DNA of 64,000 nt from an uncultured Pseudoxanthomonas sp. (GTDB taxonomy: Bacteria; Pseudomonadota; Gammaproteobacteria; Xanthomonadales; Xanthomonadaceae). The notes below the pieces were generated by a model that did no database searches, was not told where the DNA came from, and saw only the letters and a program-made list of their open reading frames with translations. Below are positions 16,420 to 27,467 of the stretch, piece after piece (positions within the stretch are counted from its first letter, which is position 1; each line of letters starts with the position of its first letter). The stretch is taken from NCBI GenBank assembly GCA_946479745.1, contig CAMLGZ010000009.1, positions 54,668 through 118,667 on the forward strand. The letters run 5' to 3'. The position numbers and the translations under genes are program-made.

Positions 16420-16488
16420 GTAGGAGCGCCCCATGGGCGCGAGCTCTGGAGGGTCCTCCGGAAGCTCGCGCCCATGGGGCGCTCCTAC
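16420..16488. repeat. REP-like palindromic repeat (GTAGGAGC family), copy 2
   Basis: Two perfect 26-bp arms (16420-16445 and 16463-16488), beginning GTAGGAGCGCC and ending GGCGCTCCTAC, with a 17-nt loop. It lies 5 nt past the cpoB stop, between cpoB and queE. Confidence 0.9.
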
Positions 16489-16493
16489 GTGCG

Positions 16494-17303
16494 TTAGCGG
16501 ATGCTGCTGCGGCCCAGCTGCATGGATTTCAGGCGGTCGTCGGCGGTACGGGCGACATCGCTGCCGGGGTAACGGGTGACCACATCGTTCAAGGTGCGCT
16601 CGGCTTCGTCGACCTTGCCCAGACCGTATTCGGACAGGCCCAGCTTGAGCAGCGAGCCGGCAGCCTTGTCGTGGGTCGGGTAGCGCTCCAGCAGGGCGCG
16701 GAACTGTTGCGCGGCCAGTTGGTAGTTCTGGGTGACGTAATAGCTTTCGCCCAGCCAGTACAGCGCATTGGGGGTGTAGGCGCCGTTCGGGTACAGCTCC
16801 AGGAAACTGAGGAACAACTGCGCCGCATCGGCGTAGTTGCCGCCTTTCAGCGCATCGAAGGCGACGTTGTAGGCCGCACGCTCATCGCCGGACTGGGCCA
16901 TCGCTCCGACATCGCCATGCACCGACGGCGCACGTTCGGCGGCGGCCGGCGCGGCTGCGCCGCTAGCCGGAGGAGGCGCGACCGGCGGTGTTGTCGCGGG
17001 TACCGCCGGAGCGGCTCCGCCTTCGATCCGGTTCAAGCGGCCGTCCAGATCCAGGTATTGGTCCTTGGCGGTCTGCTTGAGCTGCTCGTTCTCGTTCTGC
17101 AACTGCTCCACCAGCGCGCGCATCTGCTGCAGTTCTGTGCGCAGCTGCGTCATCTGGTTCAACAAATCGGTGTTGCCGCGATCGTTGGCGGCCTGGGTTT
17201 CCAACGCAGCCACACGATCGGCCAGGCTCTGACGCTGGGCATGAGCGGGTGCGGCGGCCACCAGGGCCGCCGCGATGATCGTACCGATCAGGAGTCGCTT
17301 CAC
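16494..17303 (-). CDS. cpoB: Cell division coordinator CpoB (YbgF)
   Basis: A 269-residue periplasmic protein with a signal peptide ending APAHA. An N-terminal coiled coil (about residues 28-95, the trimerisation and TolA-binding part) is followed by a Pro/Ala-rich linker and three TPR repeats (about 140-260: YNVAFDALKGGNYADAAQLF, YWLGESYYVTQNYQLAAQQF, LKLGLSEYGLGKVDEAERTL). CpoB links Tol-Pal activity with peptidoglycan synthesis during division. It starts 21 nt after the pal stop, as the last gene of the Tol-Pal operon. Confidence 0.95.
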   Translation of the reverse strand: MKRLLIGTIIAAALVAAAPAHAQRQSLADRVAALETQAANDRGNTDLLNQMTQLRTELQQMRALVEQLQNENEQLKQTAKDQYLDLDGRLNRIEGGAAPAVPATTPPVAPPPASGAAAPAAAERAPSVHGDVGAMAQSGDERAAYNVAFDALKGGNYADAAQLFLSFLELYPNGAYTPNALYWLGESYYVTQNYQLAAQQFRALLERYPTHDKAAGSLLKLGLSEYGLGKVDEAERTLNDVVTRYPGSDVARTADDRLKSMQLGRSSIR

Positions 17304-17324
17304 TTGCTTGTTTCCGTCTTGCGC

Positions 17325-17846
17325 TTACTTGGCGGTGTAGATGATTTCGACGCGACGGTTGCGGGCCCAGCAATCTTCGTTGGACTCGGTGCAGACCGGA
17401 CGCTCTTCACCGTAGCTGACCACCGAGATCTGGCTGCCGGAACCGCCCTGCGCCTGGATGGCCGAGGACACAGCGTTGCCGCGGCGTTCGCCCAGACCCA
17501 GGTTGTATTCGCGGCTGCCGCGTTCATCGGCGTTGCCTTCCAGGTTCATGCGCGAGGACGGACGGTCGCGCAGGTACTTGGCGTGGCAGCCCACGATGGC
17601 CTGGAACTCGGGCTTCAGGGCATCCTGATCCAGATCGAAGTAGACCACGCGCTGGCGCAGACAGGCATCGGTATCCAGGTCGTTCGGGCCGTAAGCGCCT
17701 GCAGCGGTGGTGTTGTCCACTACCGTGCCGGTGCTGCCGGTGGTGTCGGTCGGCGGCGGCTCGGTCGGCTTCACGGTCTTTTTGCAGCCGGCCAGGACTG
17801 CAACGGAAAGCAGGGAGATCATTAAAACGCGGGCGGTGTTATTCAT
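17325..17846 (-). CDS. pal: Peptidoglycan-associated lipoprotein Pal
   Basis: A 173-residue outer-membrane lipoprotein. The lipobox VLAGC gives Cys21 as the acylated residue. A Pro/Thr-rich linker follows, then the OmpA-like peptidoglycan-binding domain (about 60-170) with the NADERGSREYNLGLGERRG signature. Pal anchors the outer membrane to peptidoglycan and binds TolB. It lies between tolB and cpoB in the Tol-Pal operon. Confidence 0.97.
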   Translation of the reverse strand: MNNTARVLMISLLSVAVLAGCKKTVKPTEPPPTDTTGSTGTVVDNTTAAGAYGPNDLDTDACLRQRVVYFDLDQDALKPEFQAIVGCHAKYLRDRPSSRMNLEGNADERGSREYNLGLGERRGNAVSSAIQAQGGSGSQISVVSYGEERPVCTESNEDCWARNRRVEIIYTAK

Positions 17847-17925
17847 CGGGGGTTCCTCGTGCTTGGCGCGGGGTGGAAAACTGGGTCCGTAATATTAACA
17901 GCGCAAACGGTTTCAACGGGGGTGA

Positions 17926-19245
17926 TCAGCGGGGCGAGCGGTACGGGGACCACGCCGGCTCGCGCACATCGCCATCGGCCAGGACCAGCCGTTGACGCAC
18001 ACGGGCATCGGCCGATACGGCATAAAGCACCCCGCGGCGGCCTTCGCGGGCGGCGTACAGCACCATGCTGGCGTTGGGCGCGAAGCTGGGCGATTCGTCC
18101 AGCGAACCCGGCGACAGCGTGCTCCAGCGCGGCGAACCCAGGCTGCTGTCCATCATCGCGATGCGGTAGTTGTTGCCGCTGCCCTGAGCCACGGCGATCT
18201 TCTTGCCGTCGTAGGAAACGGTGGCCGTAGCGTTGTAGTTGCCCTGGAAGGTCACGCGCGAGGCGCTACCGCCGCTGGAAGCCACCCGGTAGATCTGCGG
18301 GCGGCCGCCACGGTCGGAAGTGAAATAGATAGCGCTGCCGTCCGCGCTCCAGGTCGGTTCGGTATCGATGCCGAACTGGTTGGTGAGCTGGGTCAGCTGC
18401 TTGCTGCCCAGGTCCATCACGTAGATCTCCGGATTGCCGCTGCGCGACAGGGTCAGCGCCAGTCGGCGGCCGTCGGGCGAGAAAGTCGGCGCGCCGTTGA
18501 TGCCGCGGAAACTGGTCACCAGCTCGCGCGCGCCGGTGGAGATGTTCTGGATGTAGATGGAGGAATTGCCGCGCTCGAAGCTGACATAAGCCAGACGGCT
18601 ACCGTCCGGGCTCCACGAGGGAGAAAGCAGCGGTTCGGCCGAACGCACCACGGTCTGCGGGTTGTAGCCGTCCGAATCGGCCACCATCAGCGCATAGCGC
18701 GCCTGTTTGCCCAGGCCGGTCTGGGTGATGTAGGCGATGCGGGTCCAGAACGCGCCGCGCACGCCCAGGATTTTTTCGTAGATGGCGTCGGCCATCTGGT
18801 GGGCGACGTCGCGCATGGCGTTGGAACGCGCGGTCAGCGCCAGGCCCAGCATGCGTTCCTGCTTGGCCACGTCGAACAGTTCGTACTCCACCCGGTAGCT
18901 GCCGGCGCCGGCATCGACCACGCGGCCGACCACCAGATAATCCTGCTTGAGCGCGCGCCAGGTCGGGTACTGCACTTCGCCGCCACGAGTGGGGCGTTCG
19001 ACGATGCTGGCCTCGGGCAAGGCGCGGAAAGCGCCGGAACGCTCCAGATCCGCACGCACCACCTGGGCCACATCGGTCCCCGGCGCCGCGGCCGAGCCCT
19101 GGTAGGGCATGGGCACCACGGCGATCGGCAGGGCCGACGCGTTGCCGCCGACGATGTCGATCTCCAGGCCCTGTTGCTGCGCCGAAGCGGCGAACGGCAA
19201 CAAAACGAGGGCGAGTACGGCCAGCCAATGCGGCAATCTTTTCAT
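17926..19245 (-). CDS. tolB: Tol-Pal system translocation protein TolB
   Basis: A 439-residue periplasmic protein. A signal peptide (ends near ASAQQ) precedes the N-terminal TolA-interacting domain (about 25-160) and a six-bladed beta-propeller with repeated SPDG/SADG motifs ([39 protein letters not shown]). The ATG at 19245 is chosen over a GTG two codons earlier because it begins with the usual basic residues. It lies between tolA and pal. Confidence 0.96.
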   Translation of the reverse strand: MKRLPHWLAVLALVLLPFAASAQQQGLEIDIVGGNASALPIAVVPMPYQGSAAAPGTDVAQVVRADLERSGAFRALPEASIVERPTRGGEVQYPTWRALKQDYLVVGRVVDAGAGSYRVEYELFDVAKQERMLGLALTARSNAMRDVAHQMADAIYEKILGVRGAFWTRIAYITQTGLGKQARYALMVADSDGYNPQTVVRSAEPLLSPSWSPDGSRLAYVSFERGNSSIYIQNISTGARELVTSFRGINGAPTFSPDGRRLALTLSRSGNPEIYVMDLGSKQLTQLTNQFGIDTEPTWSADGSAIYFTSDRGGRPQIYRVASSGGSASRVTFQGNYNATATVSYDGKKIAVAQGSGNNYRIAMMDSSLGSPRWSTLSPGSLDESPSFAPNASMVLYAAREGRRGVLYAVSADARVRQRLVLADGDVREPAWSPYRSPR

Positions 19246-19327
19246 GGGCACTTCAAGGTTTGGGGTGGGAGAGGGATAACAGGCTTAACGTGAATATTTT
19301 CGCAATCGTGAACGAAAGCCTGCGTGA

Positions 19328-20306
19328 TCAACGGTCCTGGGCCGTGAAATTGAAGATCAGCGTCCGGTTGAACACGCTTTCGAAACCCCGATAGGGCAAC
19401 GGCTGCGACTTCAGGACTGCCCGCTCCAGCGAGTCCTGCCCGGCCTGATCCATGGCACAGCCGGGCTGGACCTCGGCGCTAAGCACGTTGCCGCCGGGCA
19501 GCTGCTTGATGACGACGCGGCAACGGGTGCCCAAGGGCACCGACTCCGGCCGGGTCCATTGGCCACTGACCTGCTGCTGGATGGCCGCTATGTATTTGGC
19601 CAACAGCCCGTCATCCACGCCGTTGTTGCCGGCCGGTGCGCTGGTGCCGGTGGCGGCAGCCGGCGATGTGGTCTGCCGCGCACGCGCATCGGCCAGTTGG
19701 CGCAGTTTCTGTTCGGCCAGTTGCGCGTCCTTAGCCGCTTGCGAGCGCAGGCGCCGGATCTCGTCCAACTTTTTCTGCTTGTCCGCCTCTTCCTGCTGCT
19801 TGGCGAGGCGCTGCTGCTTCTGCGCTTCTTCCACGCGCTTCTGCTCGGTGAGGTCGATCTGTTCCTGGCGACGCTTCTGTTCCTGCTCTTGCAACGCCTT
19901 TTCCTGCGACAGGGCCAGGCGGCTGGCTTCGTCCTGATCCTGCGTGTCGGGCACGGGGATGCGTTCTTGCGCGACCTGTTGCTGCGGGGTGGGCGAATCC
20001 TGCGGGCGCGGTTCCTCGATCGGCTGCGGCGGCGGCACGGTTTCTTCCTCGGCCGTTTCCTCGACAGGCAACGGCAAGGGCTCGGGAACATGCTGCAAGG
20101 CGCGTTCGGCGGCGCGGATATCGGCGGCCGAAGCGTCCAGGGAAGCATCCATCACCGGCAGTCCCGCTGCGGAGGCCGAATCGTGATCCCAGGTCAGCCA
20201 GGACGACAACCACAACAACGCGGCCAGCAACAGATGCAGACCGATCGCATAGGTGATGGCCTTTCCGTAACCGTCGTCCGGCAGGACAGCACCGCGTGGG
20301 GCAACG

Positions 20307-20317
<11 letters not shown>
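19328..20317 (-). CDS. tolA: Tol-Pal system protein TolA
   Basis: A 329-residue inner-membrane protein with one N-terminal transmembrane helix (about residues 20-42). A Pro/Glu-rich segment precedes a long Lys/Gln/Glu/Arg-rich helical domain (about 125-215) that spans the periplasm. The C-terminal globular domain (about 235-329, with Cys pairs in GTRCRV and VQPGCAM) contacts TolB and Pal. It couples the proton motive force, through TolQR, to outer-membrane invagination in division. The start overlaps the tolR stop by 11 bp. Confidence 0.95.
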
Positions 20318-20744
<427 letters not shown>

Positions 20745-20756
20745 GGCGGTCTCCGC

Positions 20757-21533
20757 TTATTCGTCGGATGGGGTTTGGCGTTGCAGGATGGAACTGAATT
20801 CCTCGGCGAAGGATTCGTACCGTACCGAAAGGCGTTCCACCCGGGTGGTGTAGCGGTTGTAGGCCCACACCGCGGGAATGGCCACGAACAGGCCGATGGC
20901 GGTGGCGAACAGGGCTTCGGAAATGCCCGGCGCCACCGCCGCGATGCCGGCCTGCTCGCCGCTGTTGAGCATGTCGTGCATGGTCACCATGATGCCGAAC
21001 ACGGTGCCGACCAGGCCCACGTACGGGGCGGTGGAGCCGATGTTGGCCAACAGCTCAAGATTGCGTTCCAGTTTGTCGATCTCGCGCGTGTAGGCCACGC
21101 GCATGGCGCCCTGCGCGCCTTCCAGCTGCGCGCGGTTGTCGAGCTTGCGCTTGTCGCGCAGACGGGCGAATTCGCGGAAACCGGCTTCGAACACCGCCTC
21201 CAATCCGCTCACCACGCGGTTGCGGTCGACCGCGGCCGAATACAGCTTGTTGAGGTCGGCACCGGACCAGAACCGGCCTTCGAATTCGTCCGCGTCTCGG
21301 TTGGCGCGGCTGAAAATGCGCGCCTTGCGGAAGATGATGACCCAGCTGATCAGCGAGCCGGCCAGCAGCAGCAGCACGATCAGCTTCACCGGCAGGCTGG
21401 CTTTGAGCATCAGGTCGAAGTAGTTGATGCTGCTGTGGGCGGTCTCGGCGGTGGCTTGCGCGGCGGCGCTGGCGACGTCTTCGGGCAGGGCTTCAACCAC
21501 GGTGTCCTGCAGGGCCAGGAGCAGTGCGATCAT
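20757..21533 (-). CDS. tolQ: Tol-Pal system protein TolQ
   Basis: A 258-residue MotA/TolQ/ExbB-family proton channel with three membrane segments: one at about residues 35-60 (LIVLLLLAGSLISWVIIF) and two in the C-terminal part (IGSTAPYVGLVGTVFGIM, ALFATAIGLFVAIPAVWAYN). The start at 21533 is preferred: GAGGAA lies 7 nt upstream. A TTG extension is less likely. It is the first tol gene proper, after ybgC. Confidence 0.95.
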   Translation of the reverse strand: MIALLLALQDTVVEALPEDVASAAAQATAETAHSSINYFDLMLKASLPVKLIVLLLLAGSLISWVIIFRKARIFSRANRDADEFEGRFWSGADLNKLYSAAVDRNRVVSGLEAVFEAGFREFARLRDKRKLDNRAQLEGAQGAMRVAYTREIDKLERNLELLANIGSTAPYVGLVGTVFGIMVTMHDMLNSGEQAGIAAVAPGISEALFATAIGLFVAIPAVWAYNRYTTRVERLSVRYESFAEEFSSILQRQTPSDE

Positions 21534-21580
21534 CCGGTATTTCCTCAATTTCCGATTCGGGTGGGGCTAGCGGGGGCAAG

Positions 21581-22021
21581 TCACGGTTGCGGCACTTCCA
21601 GCGCCTTGAACTCTTCGTACAACGCATCAGGCGCGGCTTTGGGTCTGAAACCGCTGGCGGTCAGCACGGCGACGCGCACCTCGGCGGTCAGCAGCACCTC
21701 GTCTCCGCGCAGGATGGATTGCGCGAACACCACACTGGCACGCTTGCAAGCGCGGATTTCCACGGTGACGGTCAGCAGGTCGTCCAGCCGCGCCGGGCGC
21801 AGGAACTCCAACTGCATCGCGCGTACCGCGAAGACCAGGTCATGGTCGTGACGCAATTGTTCCTGTCCGTGACCGCGATGCCGCAGCCATTCGGTGCGTG
21901 CGCGTTCCAGGAAAGCCACATATTGCGCGTGGTAGACCACGCCACCTGCGTCGGTATCTTCCCAATACACGCGTGTCGGCCAACTGAACCGCAGGCCATC
22001 GGCCTGCTGCTCAGCCCACAT
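21581..22021 (-). CDS. ybgC: Tol-Pal-associated acyl-CoA thioesterase YbgC
   Basis: A 146-residue hotdog-fold thioesterase with the catalytic motif [15 protein letters not shown] near residues 20-34. YbgC hydrolyses acyl-CoA or acyl-ACP and is encoded at the head of Tol-Pal operons in many proteobacteria; its link to phospholipid metabolism is known, but its in vivo substrate is not settled. Its start overlaps the ruvB stop by 11 bp, so ruvB and the Tol genes probably share a transcript here. Confidence 0.94.
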   Translation of the reverse strand: MWAEQQADGLRFSWPTRVYWEDTDAGGVVYHAQYVAFLERARTEWLRHRGHGQEQLRHDHDLVFAVRAMQLEFLRPARLDDLLTVTVEIRACKRASVVFAQSILRGDEVLLTAEVRVAVLTASGFRPKAAPDALYEEFKALEVPQP

Positions 22022-23051
22022 CGTCGTTCTCCACGAACAGGTCCGCGACCGGCTTGAGAGGCTTCAAACCCAGGTGGCGGTAGGCTTTTGCGGTAGCCAT
22101 ACGGCCACGTGCGGTACGCACCAGGAAGCCCTGCTGGATCAGAAAGGGCTCAATCACATCCTCCAGCGTGCCGCGTTCTTCCGACAGTGCCGCGGCCACG
22201 GATTCCACCCCTACCGGGCCGCCGTCGAAGTTCTCGATGATCAGGCGCAGCAGGCGGCGGTCGAGTTCGTCGAAGCCTTCCGGGTCCACGTTCAACATCA
22301 CCATCGCAGCCTTGGCTACTTCGTGGTCGATGTGGCCCTGGGCCCGCACCTGCGCGTAGTCGCGCACGCGGCGCAACAGCCGGTTGGCGATGCGCGGAGT
22401 GCCGCGTGAGCGGTTGGCGATCTCCGCCGCGCCCTCGGCCACGCAATCGATGTTCATGATCTTCGCCGAGCGGCGCACGATCTGGGTCAGTTCGGGCACG
22501 GTGTAGAACTCCAGCCTTTGCACGATGCCGAAACGGTCGCGCAGCGGCGCGGTGAGCAAGCCGGCGCGGGTGGTGGCGCCGATCAGGGTGAACGGCGGCA
22601 GGTCCAGCTTGATCGAACGGGCGGCCGGGCCATCGCCGATCATGATGTCGATCTGGAAATCCTCCATCGCCGGATACAGCACTTCTTCCACCACCGGCGA
22701 AAGACGGTGGATCTCGTCGATGAAGAGCACATCGTGCGGTTGCAGGTTGGTCAGCAGCGCGGCCAGGTCGCCGGCTTTCTCGATTACCGGGCCGGAAGTG
22801 ACGCGCAGGTTGACGCCCAGTTCGTTGGCGATGACATGGCTGAGCGTGGTCTTGCCCAGGCCGGGCGGCCCGAAGATCAGCACGTGGTCCATGGCCTCGC
22901 CACGGCCCTTGGCGGCCTCGATGTAGATCGAAAGCTGGTCGCGGACAGGTTTCTGGCCCAGGTATTCGTCCAGCTTGCGCGGACGGATGCTGGCTTCCAG
23001 GGCGTCGTCTTCGCGGGTGGCCGCGGCGGTGAGGATGCGGTCTTCGGTCAT
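22011..23051 (-). CDS. ruvB: Holliday junction branch migration ATPase RuvB
   Basis: A 346-residue AAA+ motor that drives branch migration of Holliday junctions with RuvA. Walker A GPPGLGKT (61-68), Walker B FIDEIHR, sensor GATTRAGLL, the Arg-finger region and the C-terminal winged helix ([25 protein letters not shown]) are intact. Unusually, ruvB is separated from ruvA by kup and a palindromic repeat. It overlaps ybgC. Confidence 0.98.
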   Translation of the reverse strand: MTEDRILTAAATREDDALEASIRPRKLDEYLGQKPVRDQLSIYIEAAKGRGEAMDHVLIFGPPGLGKTTLSHVIANELGVNLRVTSGPVIEKAGDLAALLTNLQPHDVLFIDEIHRLSPVVEEVLYPAMEDFQIDIMIGDGPAARSIKLDLPPFTLIGATTRAGLLTAPLRDRFGIVQRLEFYTVPELTQIVRRSAKIMNIDCVAEGAAEIANRSRGTPRIANRLLRRVRDYAQVRAQGHIDHEVAKAAMVMLNVDPEGFDELDRRLLRLIIENFDGGPVGVESVAAALSEERGTLEDVIEPFLIQQGFLVRTARGRMATAKAYRHLGLKPLKPVADLFVENDDVG

Positions 23052-23076
23052 GGGACCATTATGCGGGATGGAAGAC

Positions 23077-23179
23077 CTCCCCCTTTGAAAAAGGGGGATT
23101 GAGGGGGATTTGCTCTTGGCGCGGGAACAAGATCAAGATCAAGAGCAAATCCCCCGTAGCCCCCTTTTCCAAAGGGGGC
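23077..23179. repeat. Palindromic repeat (CCCCCTTTGAAAAAGGGGG family), copy 1
   Basis: Nested inverted repeat: the outer arms contain CCCCCTTTGAAAAAGGGGG and CCCCCTTTTCCAAAGGGGG, and the inner arms GATTTGCTCTTG / CAAGAGCAAATC flank a loop. It lies between ruvB and kup. Copies 2 and 3 are at 25841 and 50927. Confidence 0.88.
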
Positions 23180-23191
23180 AAAGCACAAGCC

Positions 23192-25120
23192 TCAGATCTC
23201 CACCTGCGCACCCAGCTCCACCAGCCGGTTGCCCGGAATCCGAAAGAACCCCGTAGCCGGCGCCGCATTGCGATGCATGACCGCGAACAGCTTGTCGCGC
23301 CAGACCGGCATGCCGCGGTGGGCGCTGGCGACGATGGTCTCGCGGCTGGCGAAATATGTGGTTTCCATCGGGTCGAAATAGATTCCGCCCTTGTCGCAGG
23401 AGCCCATCAGCGATTGCGGCACGTCCGGCGTCTCGGTGAAACCGTAGCTGATGATCACGCGGTAGAAATCGTCGCCGATGGCGTACATCTTCAGGCGCTT
23501 TTCCTTGGGTGCGTGCGGTACGTTGAGCGTTTCAACGGTCAGGAACACATTGCGCTCGTGCAGCACCTTGTTGTGCTTGAGGTTATGCAGCAGCGCATGC
23601 GGCACCACGCCCTGGTCGGCGGTCATGAAGATCGCCGTGCCGGGCACCCGGGTCGGCGGGGCCAGCATCAGGCCCGGCAGGAAGCTGTCCAGCTTGATGC
23701 CTTCCTTCTGCACTTCGGCATGCAACAACTCGCGTCCGCGGCGCCACGTACGCATCAACAGGAATGCCACGATGCCGATGAACAACGGCACCCAGGCGCC
23801 GATACCGCTGAACAACTTGGCGCCGTTGGCCACCAGGAAGGCGATGTCGATCAACAGGAACAGCGCGCACAGCGGCAACACCCACTTGCGCGAATCGGGC
23901 CAGCGCGTATACGCGACGACCGCCAGCAGCAGGGTGTCGATCAGCATGGTGCCGGTGACCGACAGCCCGTAGGCCGTCGCCAGCGCCGTGGAGCTGCGGA
24001 ACACCAGCACCAGCACGATCACCGCCAATAGCAGCATCAGGTTGATCGACGGCACGTAGATCTGGCCGAACGTGTCCTTGGAGGTGTACTTGATGGCCAA
24101 GCGCGGCAAATAGCCCAGCTGGATGGCCTGGCGGGTGACCGAGAACGCGCCGGTGATCACCGCCTGCGAGGCGATAGCCGCCGCCACCGTGGCCAGCACC
24201 GTCATCGGTATCTGCGCCCAGTCGGGCATCGACATGAAGAACGGACTCTCCACCGCTTCCGGATGCTCCAGCAGCACCGCGCCCTGGCCGAAATAATTCA
24301 GTACCAGCGCCGGCAGCACGAAGCCGAACCAGGCCCAGCGGATGGGTTTTTTGCCGAAATGGCCCATGTCGGCGTACAGCGCCTCGCCGCCGGTCACGGT
24401 CAGTACCACGGCGCCCAGGATGAAAAGCGCATGCCAGTCGTGGGTGACGAAGAATTCCCATGCCCAATACGGGTTGAGTGCGCGCAATACGCTGGGGAAA
24501 CCGCTGATGTTATGGACACCGATCACCGCCAGCACCACGAACCAGGTGATCATCACCGGCCCGAAGATCTTGCCCACTTTGGCCGTGCCGAAACGCTGGA
24601 AGGCGAACAGTCCGACCAGGATCACCAGGCTTATCGGCACCACCCAGCGGGTCAGTCCCGAGGAAATGACGCTCAGGCCTTCCACCGCGCCCAGCACGGT
24701 GATGGGCGGAGTGATCATGCCGTCGCCGAAGAACAGCGAGGCGCCGAAGATGCCCAGGATGCCCACCGCATAGCTGCCGCGCGAGCCCTTCTTCAGGCTG
24801 CGCTGGGCCAATGCGGTCAGGGCCATGATGCCGCCCTCGCCTTCGTTGTCGGCGCGCATGATCACGATCACGTACTTCAGCGTCACGATCAGGATCAAGG
24901 ACCAGAAGCCCAGCGACAGCAGGCCCAGCACCGTGCCCGCATCCGGCTTCAGGCCGAAGTGCGGATGGAACATTTCCTTGATCGTATACAGCGGGCTGGT
25001 GCCGATGTCGCCGAAGACGACGCCGACCGCGCCGGCCACCAGCGCGGCGAGGCCTGCCTTGCCATGGCCGTGTTCGCCGGGATGACCGGCCGGCGCCTGT
25101 GGAGAAGAAGTAGCTGACAT
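23192..25120 (-). CDS. kup: Low-affinity potassium transporter Kup
   Basis: A 642-residue K+ uptake permease of the KUP/HAK/KT family. The signature [17 protein letters not shown] is at about residues 34-50, followed by about 12 transmembrane segments up to residue 460 and a cytoplasmic C-terminal domain of about 180 residues. It imports K+ with H+. The position between ruvB and ruvA is not the textbook ruv layout. Palindromic repeats of one family lie on both sides of the kup-ruvA pair. Confidence 0.96.
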   Translation of the reverse strand: MSATSSPQAPAGHPGEHGHGKAGLAALVAGAVGVVFGDIGTSPLYTIKEMFHPHFGLKPDAGTVLGLLSLGFWSLILIVTLKYVIVIMRADNEGEGGIMALTALAQRSLKKGSRGSYAVGILGIFGASLFFGDGMITPPITVLGAVEGLSVISSGLTRWVVPISLVILVGLFAFQRFGTAKVGKIFGPVMITWFVVLAVIGVHNISGFPSVLRALNPYWAWEFFVTHDWHALFILGAVVLTVTGGEALYADMGHFGKKPIRWAWFGFVLPALVLNYFGQGAVLLEHPEAVESPFFMSMPDWAQIPMTVLATVAAAIASQAVITGAFSVTRQAIQLGYLPRLAIKYTSKDTFGQIYVPSINLMLLLAVIVLVLVFRSSTALATAYGLSVTGTMLIDTLLLAVVAYTRWPDSRKWVLPLCALFLLIDIAFLVANGAKLFSGIGAWVPLFIGIVAFLLMRTWRRGRELLHAEVQKEGIKLDSFLPGLMLAPPTRVPGTAIFMTADQGVVPHALLHNLKHNKVLHERNVFLTVETLNVPHAPKEKRLKMYAIGDDFYRVIISYGFTETPDVPQSLMGSCDKGGIYFDPMETTYFASRETIVASAHRGMPVWRDKLFAVMHRNAAPATGFFRIPGNRLVELGAQVEI

Positions 25121-25179
25121 GGCTGCCTAAGCGTAGCGCGGTAAATGTGAGGAAGGACTCTAAGAACCGGACGGGCTTT

Positions 25180-25764
25180 TCAGCGCAGCGCCGATTGCAG
25201 GGCCTTGCGGATGATCATGGCGGCATCGTCGCCCGGCGCGACGGCCTCGCGCGCCATGCGCACCGCTTCGGCCGGCTTGTAGCCCAGCTGCTGCAGGGCG
25301 ATGGTGGCTTCGGATTGCGGATCGTTGGGAAGGCTGGGCGATCCCAGCGGGTTGCTGCCCAGATCGACCACGCGGTCGCGCAATTCCACCACCATGCGTT
25401 CGGCGGTCTTCTTGCCGATCCCCGGGATACGCGTCAACGCAGCCACGTCGCCGGTTTGCACCTGGCGCGCGAACTCGTCCACCGATACTCCGGAAAGCAC
25501 CGCCAGCGCTATCTTGGCGCCGATGCCGCTTACTTTCTGCACATCTCGGAACAGCCGGCGTTCGCTCTCGCGCAGGAAACCGTACAGCGACACACTGTCC
25601 TCGCGCTGCGCATGGTGAGTGAACAGAATCACTTCGCGGCCTACATCGGGCAGGTCGTAGAAGGTGCTCATCGGCGCTTCCAGCTCATAGCCCACGCCGC
25701 CCACATCGATTACCAGCCACGGCGGTTGTTTGTAGGCCAGGATGCCGCGCAGACGTCCGATCAT
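25180..25764 (-). CDS. ruvA: Holliday junction DNA helicase subunit RuvA
   Basis: A 194-residue junction-binding protein starting [13 protein letters not shown]. It has the OB-fold N-terminal domain, two helix-hairpin-helix motifs ([33 protein letters not shown]) and the C-terminal RuvB-binding domain ([16 protein letters not shown]). AAAGGAAT precedes the ATG. The 217 bp between ruvA and ruvC contain a palindromic repeat. Confidence 0.97.
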   Translation of the reverse strand: MIGRLRGILAYKQPPWLVIDVGGVGYELEAPMSTFYDLPDVGREVILFTHHAQREDSVSLYGFLRESERRLFRDVQKVSGIGAKIALAVLSGVSVDEFARQVQTGDVAALTRIPGIGKKTAERMVVELRDRVVDLGSNPLGSPSLPNDPQSEATIALQQLGYKPAEAVRMAREAVAPGDDAAMIIRKALQSALR

Positions 25765-25840
25765 GCTGATATTCCTTTGTGCGCTTGCTTTGGCCGGGCG
25801 GAAGCACAGAATTCTTTGTCTATGCGAAGGCCCGCTTGTC

Positions 25841-25928
25841 TTCCCCCTTTGAAAAAGGGGGATCGAGGGGGATTTGCTTTTCGCGCCAAGAGCAAATCCC
25901 CCCCGCCCCCCTTTTTCAAAGGGGGGAG
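25841..25928. repeat. Palindromic repeat (CCCCCTTTGAAAAAGGGGG family), copy 2
   Basis: A copy of the 23077 element, with the same outer and inner arms and a shorter loop. It lies between ruvA and ruvC, about 53 bp past the ruvC stop. Confidence 0.88.
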
Positions 25929-25981
25929 AAACCGAGCAACATCGTCGACTGCGATTGCTGCGCGCCCGATCAATCCGGAAC

Positions 25982-26503
25982 TCATTTCCTTCCCCAGGCT
26001 TCGCGAACATTGACGCCAAGTCTATTCGCCGTCGCGCGCACGTGCGCGTGCGTGATGGCCACGGCCAGCGCATCGGCCGCGTCGGCCTGCAGCTTGCCCT
26101 TGAGGTTGAGCATGATGCCGACCATGTGCTGGATCTGCACCTTGTCCGCACTGCCCTTGCCCACTACCGCCAGCTTCACTTCCTTGGCTGCGTACTCGTG
26201 CACGGGCAGGTCGCGCAGCACGACCGCGCAGATCGCCGCACCGCGCGCATGGCCCAGCTTCAACGCCGAATCGGGGTTGCGCGCCATGAATACCTGTTCG
26301 ATGGCGACTTCGTCGGGCCGGTAGGTTTCCATCACTTCCGCCAGCCCCAACAGCAGGCGCTTGAGCCGCTGGGCGAAATCGCCCTCGCCCAGCAACAGCA
26401 GCGGCGCGTGATAGACGTGGGTGGTCTTGCCCGCCGCATCGACATCGATGATGCCGACGCCGGTGCGCTGCGAACCCGGATCGATGCCCAATATCCGGGT
26501 CAC
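25982..26503 (-). CDS. ruvC: Crossover junction endodeoxyribonuclease RuvC
   Basis: A 173-residue Holliday-junction resolvase. The four catalytic acids align with E. coli RuvC: Asp8 (ILGIDPG), Glu69 (AIEQVF), Asp141 and Asp144 ([10 protein letters not shown]). The start is a GTG at 26503, giving [15 protein letters not shown]; there is no suitable ATG at the N-terminus, and the in-frame sequence upstream looks non-coding. It follows yebC by 98 bp. Confidence 0.96.
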   Translation of the reverse strand: MTRILGIDPGSQRTGVGIIDVDAAGKTTHVYHAPLLLLGEGDFAQRLKRLLLGLAEVMETYRPDEVAIEQVFMARNPDSALKLGHARGAAICAVVLRDLPVHEYAAKEVKLAVVGKGSADKVQIQHMVGIMLNLKGKLQADAADALAVAITHAHVRATANRLGVNVREAWGRK

Positions 26504-26601
26504 GACGCAGTTCCCGGGTGTCGGCTTTCCGAACGCACTGAACGCAGGACGCGAAGCGGCCGAAGCCGAAGGGTGCCGGGGATGCGGGTCACAGCGCCAG
26601 T

Positions 26602-27333
26602 CTACGCGTAAGCGTCCTGACCCAGATCGGCGTTGGAATAGACAGCCTGCACGTCGTCCAGGTCTTCCAGCATGTCCAGCAGCTTGATCACCTGCGGCGC
26701 GGTTTCGGCGTCCACGGCGATGTCGTTGTCTGCGCGCATGGTGATCTCGGCATGGCCCGGGGCCATACCCGCGGTTTCCATCGCTTCTTTCACCGCCAGA
26801 AAGGCATCGGGCGAAGTCAGCACGTCGATGGCGCCGTCTTCCGGATACACCACCACATCGTCGGCGCCGGCTTCGATGGCCGCCTCGGTGACCGCATCTT
26901 CGTCGGCACCGGCGGCGAAACTCAGCACGCCCAGCTTGCGGAACATGAAAGCCACCGAACCTTCGGCGCCCATGTTGCCGCCGCATTTGCCGAAGGCGTG
27001 GCGCACTTCGGCCACGGTGCGCACGCGGTTGTCGGTCAGGCAGTCGACGATCACCGCCACGCCGCCGGGCGCGTAGCCTTCGTATCTGATTTCTTCGAAC
27101 TCCACGCCTTCCAACTCACCGGTGGCTTTCTTGATGGCGCGTTCGATCACGTCCTTGGACATGTTCGCCGACAGGCCTTTATCCACCGCCGTGCGCAGGC
27201 GCGGGTTGTTGGCCGCGTCGCCGCCGCCAGCGCGCGCGGCCACGCCTATCTCGCGGATGATCTTGGTGAAGATCTTGCCGCGCTTGGCGTCGGTGGCGTT
27301 CTTGCGGCCTTCGATGGAGGGACCACGACCCAT
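26602..27333 (-). CDS. yebC: YebC/PmpR (TACO1) family protein
   Basis: A 243-residue protein of the conserved YebC family. The N-terminus [20 protein letters not shown] matches the xanthomonad form of the family. The core motifs [35 protein letters not shown] and [18 protein letters not shown] are present. Family members act as DNA-binding regulators in some species and as translation factors in others. The upstream in-frame extension is rejected in favour of 27333, which has GGAAG about 6 nt upstream. It heads the ruv region. Confidence 0.93.
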   Translation of the reverse strand: MGRGPSIEGRKNATDAKRGKIFTKIIREIGVAARAGGGDAANNPRLRTAVDKGLSANMSKDVIERAIKKATGELEGVEFEEIRYEGYAPGGVAVIVDCLTDNRVRTVAEVRHAFGKCGGNMGAEGSVAFMFRKLGVLSFAAGADEDAVTEAAIEAGADDVVVYPEDGAIDVLTSPDAFLAVKEAMETAGMAPGHAEITMRADNDIAVDAETAPQVIKLLDMLEDLDDVQAVYSNADLGQDAYA

Positions 27334-27394
27334 AGGTGCTTCCGGACGGTTGCGTTGACGAAGCCGCCAATTATACCGGCGCCGCACACCCACT

Positions 27395-27467
27395 GTAGGA
27401 GCGGGCCCTGCCCGCGACGCTTTCGGCGGAATGCTGGAAAAGCGTCGCGGGCAGGGCCCGCTCCTAC
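27395..27467. repeat. REP-like palindromic repeat (GTAGGAGC family), copy 3
   Basis: Perfect 29-bp arms (27395-27423 and 27439-27467) with a 15-nt loop, starting GTAGGAGCGGGCCC. The upper arm contains the TAG stop codon of the adjacent hydrolase gene (27466-27464). The arm sequence is nearly identical to copy 5 at 63691. Confidence 0.92.
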
